Shown in pieces: positions 7,683 through 14,133 of a stretch of DNA of 14,133 nt. The notes under the pieces are model-generated. The model saw nothing but the letters and a program-made list of their open reading frames with translations. It was not told the DNA's origin and did no database searches. Position 1 is the first letter of the stretch. The number at the start of each line of letters is the position of its first letter. A program made the position numbers and the translations under genes. The DNA comes from Pavlovales sp. CCMP2436 (lineage: Eukaryota; Haptophyta; Pavlovophyceae; Pavlovales): positions 179,396-193,528 of the forward strand of contig MU631609.1 of NCBI GenBank assembly GCA_026770615.1. Reading direction: 5' to 3'.

Positions 7683-7966
7683 ATCCTGGGAGTTCTACCG
7701 CGCTTGCCCCGCGACCCTGTTTGGACGAGTTCTGCGCTATTTATGGACGATCACTTTTTTTTGGTCAGAATATCCCGCCCTATAGAAGACTGTATTATTG
7801 GCTACTGGCGGACGCCGGATGGATCGGCAATGATATGCCTCCGGCTGGGTGCGTACGCAAGTATGAATTGGCAGAGCTCCCGACTCGATCCGCATATGCA
7901 TATAGTATAGCTACCAACCGCCTTTTGCGCAGGCACTCGAAGGAGCCCTATTTTTTTTTAATGTAG
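7683..7966 (+). pseudogene. Decayed coding fragment, unrecognised
   Basis: One frame gives a convincing protein stretch (YRRLYYWLLADAGWIGNDMP, then CVRKYELAELPTRSAYAYSI) ending in a stop at 7964-7966. There is no ATG ahead of it. A second frame just upstream (7684-7722) reads SWEFYRACPATLF, which would join it after a shift of about one base. Short homopolymer runs (T9 at 7753) lie within it. The likely reading is a frameshifted remnant of a mobile-element or host gene. The aromatic and basic composition gives no firm function. Confidence 0.3.
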
Positions 7967-8027
7967 AATACAGTTTTTTAACGCCTCCCCACTTGCAGCC
8001 CCTGTTGGGAGCGTAAGGCTTCGTACT

Positions 8028-8045
8028 TATATATATATATATATT
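8028..8045. repeat. TA microsatellite
   Basis: About nine TA dinucleotides in a row. Confidence 0.85.
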
Positions 8046-8140
8046 AGCGGCTCAGCATGGTTCAACAGGTGTTGTTCAGTCACTGGCTTGGTCGACGTCA
8101 GGCTGAGGTCGAGCGATCGACCCAAACCCTCATGCATCAG

Positions 8141-8164
8141 CACTCACACCAAAGGGTGTGAGTG
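8141..8164. other. Perfect hairpin, 10-bp stem
   Basis: CACTCACACC (8141-8150) and GGTGTGAGTG (8155-8164) are perfect reverse complements around the loop AAAG. It lies about 67 bases before the 204/205-bp tandem repeat. No poly-T tract follows. Confidence 0.8.
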
Positions 8165-8231
8165 TGTGCGCCCCGGCCCCCACACCCCGCCTCGGCCGCG
8201 CCTCGGCCACCGCAGCCCTGCCGTGGCGGCC

Positions 8232-8709
8232 GCAGGAAGCAGCATCGTCTTCGTAGCCTTGGTAGCCTTGAGCGGCGTCTCCGTGTGCGGCCCGTCGCCG
8301 CGCGCAGCAGCTCCCTCCGCAAGCGCGCGACGCACATCCACTTGAGGACCCGAGCGAGACGGATGGTCGAGAGGTGCCAGCGAGTACCTCAAGTGGACAG
8401 CATCACGACGCTGCGAGCGCACACACTGCGGCAGCCGCAGGAAGCAGCATCATCGTCGTAGCCTTGGTAGCCTTGAGCGGCGTCTCCGCGTGCGGCCCGC
8501 CGCCGCGCGCAGCAGCGCCCACCGCAGCGCGCGACGCACATCCACTTGAGGACCCGAGCGAGACGGGTGGTCTTGAAGTGCCAGCGAGTACCTCGAGTGG
8601 ACAGTATAGCGCCGCTGCGAGCGCGCATACTGCGGTGGCCGCAGGAAGCAGCATCGTCGTCGTAGCCTTGGTAGCCTTGAGCGGCGTCTCCGCGTGCTGC
8701 TCGCCACCG
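8232..8709 (+). repeat. 204/205-bp tandem repeat with a possible reading frame to 8889
   Basis: Copies start with GCAGGAAGCAGCATC at 8232, 8437 and 8641; the third is partial. Translated on the plus strand, copies two and three form one frame with a 68-residue period: a hydrophobic segment (AGSSIIVVALVALSGVSAC), then Ala/Pro-rich and acidic parts (HPLEDPSETGG). Copy one is in a different frame because it has one extra A (GCAAGCGCGCG versus GCAGCGCGCG near 8320); without that base the frame would be open from 8088 to 8889. There is no ATG at the head, the minus strand is also open, and most differences between copies change residues, so coding is doubtful. A decayed repeat-rich surface or secreted protein is one option. 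Confidence 0.6.
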
Positions 8710-9166
8710 CACGAAACAGCGCCCGTCACAGCACGTGACAGAAGCAATAGCATGGTGGCGAAGAGCAACATCATGGTGGCGAGCCAGGCAGCGCCCCCCT
8801 CGGGGAGCGCATTTGCAGCTGCACGCTCGCGCAGCACAGGGAGCAGCGGGGCTACGATGGCGGAAGGCAAATATACCCGGAACGCCTAGCCCTAGGGCGC
8901 TGACGGGTGTGTTGAAGGTTTTTCATGTTACAATCCATAGTATAACTAATAACTAACTACTCATGCAGCTCAGGCGCAGCTGAAGACCTGCTGAAATGGC
9001 AGATTCACTTGCGATAGTGACGTCGTTATGAACCGACGACAATGAGAGGACTCGAGCGGAATAAATTATATGTGCTCAGCTTGAAACACCGCCAGCCCGA
9101 AACCCCCTTCATTCATATACCTAAAGTATGTAATATTATGATTTATGACTATGAATGAAAATATTA

Positions 9167-9333
9167 CAGGGGATCGCGGGGAATAAGAAACCGTCGTGTT
9201 AAGAAACTGAGCCTCTTTTTTTTGCATTGTTTGTATGTAATTTAAGCAAAATAAAGCATTGCTTGCATGTAATTTGCTAAGAAACTCAGCCTCAGCCTCA
9301 AAAAGCGCCGTTCTTCTTGCCCGCGATCCCCTG
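9167..9333. mobile_element. MITE, 167 bp, with 14-bp terminal inverted repeats and TA target duplication
   Basis: Perfect 14-bp ends CAGGGGATCGCGGG (9167-9180) and CCCGCGATCCCCTG (9320-9333) are flanked on both sides by TA (9165-9166 and 9334-9335). TA duplications and CAG-type ends point to a non-autonomous element moved by a Tc1/mariner-like transposase, an inference from known superfamily habits. The AT-rich inside holds a direct repeat (GCATTGTTTGTATGTAATTT-like, two copies near 9223 and 9256) and AAGAAACT-AGCCTC blocks at both sides. It encodes no transposase; the minus frame across it is incidental. Confidence 0.75.
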
Positions 9334-9335
9334 TA

Positions 9336-10004
9336 GTATCTTATCAATGAAATTACACATTATATTCACAAGTCTCGCGCGGCGGTTGAAGATTGTGTAT
9401 AGTTTTTACATGTACTCGATTCTATTTTTTGCTTACTCAACGGTAGCTTTTTCAAATTAATAATTAAAACGACAAATTCATATATTAGTATGTGTACTTT
9501 TTAAAAGCCGCCACCCGTTTATATGTATGATTTAAACAACTTAACGGTCGATCTCTAGCGTCTAGGCTCCGCCCCGCTCCAGCTCTTGCGCTCCGCGTCG
9601 CTCCGCGCCGCTCGCTCCACCTCGCTCGCTCCTCCTCGCCAAGTGCCATTTGCGCCACCCACCTCGAACACTGCCTCGTTCTTGGTCACCGACACCTTCG
9701 GCGCGGCGGGGGAGCTGAAGTCCACGGAGCAGAGGAGGCCGAGGAGGCGGAGGAGGCGCGCCGCGCCGTCGGTGAGCCGCTCGCGCCCCGCTGCGCCGGT
9801 CCACGTAACCCGGGTGCGTACCATATGCCTGATCGATCTGTCGCGATCGCGACGCTTGACGAATGAGTTTCAAAATACGGGCTACGCAGATTTTTTTTAA
9901 AATTTGAACGTCCTGACGTCAGCGCAAGCGAGCGACACGCCGAGCTCACCACAGCCCGAGCTCACCACCGCCCGTCCTTTCTGCTCGAGCACGCCCCCAC
10001 CCTC
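9336..10004. other. Spacer upstream of the kinase gene
   Basis: 9336-9545 is AT-rich with nothing recognised. 9546-9830 is GC-rich; a minus-strand frame there includes a protein-like piece (FSSPAAPKVSVTKNEAVFEV), possibly a small relic, but it has no ATG and no known family. The last 100 bases hold a near-repeat of CCGAGCTCACCAC and probably contain the promoter and leader of the kinase gene. Confidence 0.4.
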
Positions 10005-13000
10005 ATGGCAACAGTGCGGACCTTTGGTGGCAAGCGCCCCGAGGGGCAGAAGTTCCTCTCGCGGTGGAGCGGGGCCTTCTCTGACGACGGCGACACCTGC
10101 TTCGCCCCGACGCCGGAGGGCGGGGATGCGTGCAGCCGCGCGGAGCTCGCCCGTGGGCTGGGACAGCTCCCGCCGACAGCGTCCTCGCCCGCTGATGCCG
10201 AGGAGGAGGACGACGACGCCCAGGCGGCTCTCAAGCGTGTTCGCGCGCGGCTCAATAAACTCGCCGCGGGCAAGGAGAACCCTCGGCTCGCGACGCCGCA
10301 GTCACCGCAGGTGGCGGCCGTGGAGGCCTCTGCTCGAACGTGCGTGCACCTTCTCCGCTGCGCGCGCCTGCCTGCGCCTGCCTGTGCTTGCGGCGTGCCT
10401 GACGCGTGCTCGCCCGCGTGCGCGCCCACGCCACCCTCTCCCCGCACCAGGCTCGGGCACAACCCCGGAGGCGCAGAGAAGGCGCGCTTCTGGGGCGCGG
10501 ACGAGCTCAAGAAGGTCTCCCCCCTTGCGTCTCGCGGTGGCACCAACAGTCCGCTCGCGCAGCCACTCGCGCAGCCGGTCTCGCAGCGGCAGGTGAGCGT
10601 GCAGCCCGGTGCGCAGAGCAAGCCGGCGGCCACCCTGCCGAGCGCGCCCCTCGGCACCGCGCTGCTCCAGGGCCGGGCGCTCGTTGGCGGGCTGAGCGCA
10701 GTCGGCGCGCTCGCCTCGCCGTCGCTGTGGCTCAAGCAGCGGCGACCCAGCGCTGTGACGGAGCAGCCAGCAGAGAGGGCGCCGCCGCCCGCAGCCGACG
10801 CTGCAGCGCCTACTGCAGTGAGGCCAACTCGCGTCTATTCCGCCACGGCCGCGTCCGCCTCACACAGTGGTAGCAGCAGCGGCTCGACGCTCGAGCTCTC
10901 CGGCCGCGCGCTCGACGAGGTGCGCGCGGCCCTCGCCAAGCCAGTGGGGCTCTTCGCCAAGCTCGCTCGCGCCGAGGTGGAGCGCGCACCCTTCGCAGCG
11001 GCCGCGCCACGCCAGCCCTTGCCTCCCAGCCCAGAGTGGCTTGCCGAATCGCCTGCGAGCCCTGCGGCCAGCGCGCTGGCCCAGCGCCAGGCGGTGGAGT
11101 GGCTTGACTCGGCCCGGGCGAAGACCTCGCGCATATCCACCGAGTCGCTGGGCAGCTCCGTCGACTCCACCCCGCTGCGCCCGCCGCTGGAGGAGGTGAT
11201 GGAGGTGATGCGCCGGCTGCACCTCGAGCACACGCCCGTGCCTGCCACCCCGCCGAGCAGCTCGCGCGCCGCCGGAGGCCGGTCGCCATTCATGGCGCCG
11301 GCGAGCCCGGCCGCCGCCGCGCGGGTGCTCTCGCCGCCGCGCGTCGCCGCGGCCATCGACAGAGCCGGCGCCGAGCTCGCCACCGCCGCCACCGGCGGGA
11401 GGCGGGGCTTGCAGCCGCTCGCCGCCGCTGCCGCAGCTGGCGCGATCGACGCCGAGTTTTACGTGGCGGCGGCGGCGCTTGCCAAGGCCTCGCTCGAGCA
11501 GGTGCCCGCCGTCTCGTCGCCCGTGTCGGCCCGCCCGGCGGCCGATGCGCGCCCCGCGCTCGACGTGGTGCGCCCGGTACTCCTGGCTGAGCCAGCGGCG
11601 GAGGGCATCCCGCCCGCGGCGCTGTGGCTCGTGCTCAGCCGGATGGAGGTGGACGTGCTCGACTACCCGACATCGGCCGTCTGCGCGGGCTGGCGCTCCG
11701 CCGCGCGCGCCGTGCTCTCGCTCGGCACGCTCATCGGCGCGAGCGCGGAGTATGAAGTGGTGCTTGCCGAGCCGTCCGTCTTCTACGCCGCCTTCCCGCG
11801 CGCAAAGCAGATCGCCGAGGGCGGCTGGAAGCGCGTCTTCTGCGCAGAGCGCGCGCACGCGGGGCGCGGCGGCGCCGACGCGCCCGCCGAGGCGCTCGCG
11901 GTGATCGACGTGGAGGAGGTGGCGCGGCTGGGGCTGCGCGCGCAGCTCGAGCTCGAGCTGAGCGCGATGCACTTCTGCTCGCTCCTCGTGTCCGAGCGCT
12001 TCTGCCCGCACTTCGTCAGCCTGCTCGGCACCTTCCTCCTCGGCTTCGCACTGCCTGCCGACGGCTGGGACCGGCCTGCGCCCGTGCCGGACGCGCCCGC
12101 GCCTGGTGCCAAGGCCGCCGACGAGGGCGACGCCGAGGTGGAGGTCGCTCGCGGGCGTAAACAGACGCGCCCACGCCGCAGGACTGCGGAGGCGTGCGAG
12201 GCCCCGGAGGCGGTCGAGCGTGTGATGCAGGTGGTGCATATGGAGCTCTGCTCGGGCGACCTCGAGGCGCTCACCGCCGGCACGGTGTTGCCGCTGCCCG
12301 ACGTGCTCGCGTACGCGCTGCAGATGTGCGTGGCGCTCTTCGTGGCGCAGCGCACGCTCGGCATGGTGCACCACGACCTCAAGCTCCTCAACTTCTTCGC
12401 GCGCGCGCCGCGCGAGGCGCCGGCGGGCGTCGAGCCGGGCGAGGCGGCCGTGCGCTTCACCTACGTCCTGCCCGCCGCCGACCCACCGCCCGCGGCGGGC
12501 GCGGCGGGCGTCGAGCTGTCCGTCGAGCTTGACGCGGCGCGGCCAACACTGTGCCTGCTCTCCGACTTTGGGACGGTCGACTTCGGCGGCGAGGGGCTCG
12601 GCGCGCCGATCTGCGCGCACCACTTCACCACCTTTGAGAACACGCCGCCCGACTACCTGCTGCTCGGCGCGCGCGCCACGCAGGGGCCGAAGTCCGACTC
12701 GTGGACGCTCGGGCTGGCGATGCTGCACCTGTGCACGGGGCACGCGCCCTACGAGGAGCTGCTCGCCGGCCTGCGCTGCCCCGCCTCGCTGCGGGCCGCG
12801 CTCAACGACGCATGGGCGAGCGGGCGCGAGCTGGCGGTCGTACGCAAGGCCCTCGCACGCGACGAGGACGGCGTTCTCGCGGACACGCTCTACCGCTATT
12901 GGGTCACGCTCGGCCCTCCTGCCGCTACCGAGTGGCTGCACGCGAGCCGCGCCTACCTCGCCCTGAGCGCGTGGTCGCGTGCGCACGCGGCAGAGCTCGG

Positions 13001-13265
13001 GCGCGACGGCGCGGCCTTCACGCTGGCCTCTGGCACCGCCTTTGCCACGGCGCGCGCACGCATGGCCGAGGCGGGCGGGCTGCACGAGCTCGTGCGCGGC
13101 CTGCTCGAGTGGGACCCCGCCCGCCGGCTCACTCCCGAGGACGCGCTGCGCGCCGCCGAGGTGTTCGCGCCGATGCGCGCGAGTGCCGGCAGCGCCGCGC
13201 GCCACGTGGACGGTGCCGCCACGAACGGCGCCCGCCTCGTGTGCGCACGCGAATACCGCCTCTGA
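10005..13265 (+). CDS. F-box protein with divergent C-terminal protein kinase domain
   Basis: The unspliced frame is 1086 aa from ATG 10005 to TGA. Residues 1-530 are low-complexity, Ala/Pro/Ser-rich and probably disordered, with a KEN motif at 90-92. Residues about 533-575 (IPPAALWLVLSRMEVDVLDY, then VCAGWRSAARAVL) fit an F-box. A protein kinase domain follows: GGWKRVF at 606-612 in the glycine-loop place, a LAVID strand with no VAIK lysine, a CPHFVSLLGTF strand, catalytic HHDLKLLN (D791, K793, N796), DFG at 854-856, TPPD near the APE position, and DSWTLG from D898 as subdomain IX. A charged insert (about 685-730) and a long insert before DFG are present. It may phosphorylate targets while joining an SCF ubiquitin ligase; that is inference. 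A 111-nt in-frame stretch (10340-10450) looks like an intron, giving 1049 aa if spliced. Confidence 0.85.
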   Translation: MATVRTFGGKRPEGQKFLSRWSGAFSDDGDTCFAPTPEGGDACSRAELARGLGQLPPTASSPADAEEEDDDAQAALKRVRARLNKLAAGKENPRLATPQSPQVAAVEASARTCVHLLRCARLPAPACACGVPDACSPACAPTPPSPRTRLGHNPGGAEKARFWGADELKKVSPLASRGGTNSPLAQPLAQPVSQRQVSVQPGAQSKPAATLPSAPLGTALLQGRALVGGLSAVGALASPSLWLKQRRPSAVTEQPAERAPPPAADAAAPTAVRPTRVYSATAASASHSGSSSGSTLELSGRALDEVRAALAKPVGLFAKLARAEVERAPFAAAAPRQPLPPSPEWLAESPASPAASALAQRQAVEWLDSARAKTSRISTESLGSSVDSTPLRPPLEEVMEVMRRLHLEHTPVPATPPSSSRAAGGRSPFMAPASPAAAARVLSPPRVAAAIDRAGAELATAATGGRRGLQPLAAAAAAGAIDAEFYVAAAALAKASLEQVPAVSSPVSARPAADARPALDVVRPVLLAEPAAEGIPPAALWLVLSRMEVDVLDYPTSAVCAGWRSAARAVLSLGTLIGASAEYEVVLAEPSVFYAAFPRAKQIAEGGWKRVFCAERAHAGRGGADAPAEALAVIDVEEVARLGLRAQLELELSAMHFCSLLVSERFCPHFVSLLGTFLLGFALPADGWDRPAPVPDAPAPGAKAADEGDAEVEVARGRKQTRPRRRTAEACEAPEAVERVMQVVHMELCSGDLEALTAGTVLPLPDVLAYALQMCVALFVAQRTLGMVHHDLKLLNFFARAPREAPAGVEPGEAAVRFTYVLPAADPPPAAGAAGVELSVELDAARPTLCLLSDFGTVDFGGEGLGAPICAHHFTTFENTPPDYLLLGARATQGPKSDSWTLGLAMLHLCTGHAPYEELLAGLRCPASLRAALNDAWASGRELAVVRKALARDEDGVLADTLYRYWVTLGPPAATEWLHASRAYLALSAWSRAHAAELGRDGAAFTLASGTAFATARARMAEAGGLHELVRGLLEWDPARRLTPEDALRAAEVFAPMRASAGSAARHVDGAATNGARLVCAREYRL
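10340..10450 (+). other. Probable intron in the kinase gene (111 nt, multiple of three)
   Basis: It starts GTGCGTGCACC and ends CCCCGCACCAG, like the two SDR introns, and is pyrimidine-rich near the end. Read through, it gives a Cys-rich stretch (CARLPAPACACGVPDACSPA) unlike its surroundings. Being a multiple of three with no stop, it can be spliced or retained without breaking the frame. Confidence 0.6.
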
Positions 13266-13655
13266 CGTGCGGCAAGCTCCTGGCGCCGTGGCAGCCCTGC
13301 GTGTGCACGCACGCGCACTGCCCATAAGAATCGCTACCGAGCATAGGATCCCGTTTATTTATTATATTTATCACATCCAATATTTGTGCTAGTTAGTTTG
13401 TGTAACTTGTGATTTCAAATTATTCAAGCAAATAAATATTGCACAGCTAAGTAAGTTAAAGTCAACTGTGAACAGTGAAGAATAAAAATGATTTATTTAA
13501 TTTTTTGGAGAGAAATCGGGAGAATTTCTTTTTAAGTGTAGACTTTTAAAGTACATTAACATAATACATAATCATTCATATAATTATATCTATATGTCGT
13601 GACTTCGAGGTTTTATTTTAATTACGATTTACTTAAAGAATGGGGCAGCAAACGT
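13266..13655. other. AT-rich 3' flank of the kinase gene
   Basis: No gene is seen. CTAGTTAGTTTG lies at 13389-13400, 124 nt past the stop, matching the element after the SDR gene. AATAAA-like words occur at about 13431 and 13480 and could serve polyadenylation. Confidence 0.45.
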
Positions 13656-13757
13656 AAGTGGCGGACTCAGATTGCGTTCATGCATGCTTAATTTTTTTAC
13701 TTTGCTGCAAGTGGCGGACTCAGATTGCGTTCATGCATGCTTAATTTTTTTACTTTT
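13656..13757. repeat. 53-bp tandem duplication
   Basis: Two almost identical copies start at 13656 and 13709 (AAGTGGCGGACTCAGATTGC and onward through GCATGCTTAATTTTTTTAC). The second ends in a longer T tract. The near identity suggests a recent event. Confidence 0.9.
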
Positions 13758-13969
13758 TTTTTTACTTTGTATAATTATTGTCGATAACTTATTAACTATC
13801 GGCTCGCATTTGGGCGCGGTCGAACTTACGGGTATAGGCTTAAGGCGCTCCTTCAGACCTCCGGTGGCGCCTGAACCTTAGAACCTGGGTTGCGTGTCGT
13901 GCCGCGGGCAGCGGCGGCTGCGTTACACAAGGTCTGTTCGGGGTGTAACAGAACCGCGGCTACCAATAG

Positions 13970-14133
13970 TTGAAAAATCAGGTCGACGCCCACCGTGGCT
14001 TGGTGACACGCAGCCACCTGCTCGACGGCGCCCTGACCCCGCACTACGGCGTCATGTGCTACGGCGTCCCAATCGGCTCGGAGGAGTACATTAAGCTTGC
14101 CATCGCTGGCAAGTGTGACGAGATTGCCAGCAT
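13970..14133 (+). pseudogene. Reverse-transcriptase-like fragment, runs off the window
   Basis: The frame opens right after TAG (13967-13969) and continues to the window end. It reads HYGVMCYGVPIGSEEYIKLA and then IAGKCDEIAS. The G-V-x-x-x-GVPIG-(S/T) pattern resembles the segment of non-LTR retrotransposon reverse transcriptases just after the catalytic core. No YxDD box is within view, so the call rests on this short motif. There is no ATG at the start; upstream 13890-13969 is not open in this frame. It is either a 5'-truncated LINE copy or an exon continuing beyond the window. Confidence 0.4.

Noticed and set aside
8403..8870. A minus-strand frame of 155 codons across the 204/205-bp repeat
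   Set aside because: It begins with TTG, repeats a low-information peptide, and is open on the plus strand too. I could not decide between strands, so it is not called as a gene.
9066..9347. A 93-codon minus frame across the MITE
   Set aside because: It starts with a non-ATG codon region inside the element's right end and covers both inverted repeats; the composition is AT-driven.
10860..13325. A minus-strand frame of 821 codons opposite the kinase gene
   Set aside because: It is Arg/Ala/Gly-rich, has no domain, and mirrors the kinase frame in very GC-rich DNA; the plus strand carries clear kinase motifs.

Overview
The window looks like nuclear DNA of a unicellular alga. A haptophyte (Emiliania/Chrysochromulina/Prymnesium type) is the best guess, but nothing in the sequence proves it. 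Supporting signs are very GC-rich genes set in AT-rich, repeat-filled spacers; short introns (99, 124 and probably 111 nt) that start GTGCG and end AG; an F-box plus CPW-type ankyrin-like protein; and many decayed mobile-element pieces. No tRNA, rRNA or CRISPR array was seen.

Layout, left to right. 28-717 (-): an open frame with a GIY-YIG-nuclease-like domain but no ATG at its head. 720-1735: a large inverted repeat and two minisatellites. 1745-2031 (-): a protein-like relic. 2030-2425: a three-copy repeat ending just before a well supported three-exon gene (2514-3915, +) for a membrane-anchored short-chain dehydrogenase/reductase. 3916-6378: mostly non-coding, with an orphan frame at 4168-4450 (-) and a dispersed repeat family. 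6379-6822 (+): a short, apparently truncated F-box/ankyrin-like gene. 6823-8100: AT-rich spacer with two adjacent hairpins and two decayed coding pieces. 8141-8889: a hairpin and a 204/205-bp tandem repeat. 9167-9333: a small inverted-repeat transposon (MITE) with TA target duplication. 10005-13265 (+): the largest gene, a protein with a disordered N-terminus, an F-box and a divergent protein kinase domain. 13266-14133: AT-rich spacer, a 53-bp tandem duplication, and the start of a reverse-transcriptase-like fragment cut by the window edge.

The three recognisable genes are not an operon and show no shared pathway: one is a lipid/retinoid-type oxidoreductase, and two carry F-boxes, suggesting separate roles in ubiquitin-ligase recruitment or signalling. 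A shared 10-mer, CTAGTTAGTT, lies 120-215 nt after the stop of all three and may be a 3'-end signal. The most unusual items are the F-box-kinase fusion that lacks the usual VAIK lysine, the GIY-YIG-like frame with arginine/glycine repeats, the MITE, and the frameshifted 204/205-bp repeat frame.
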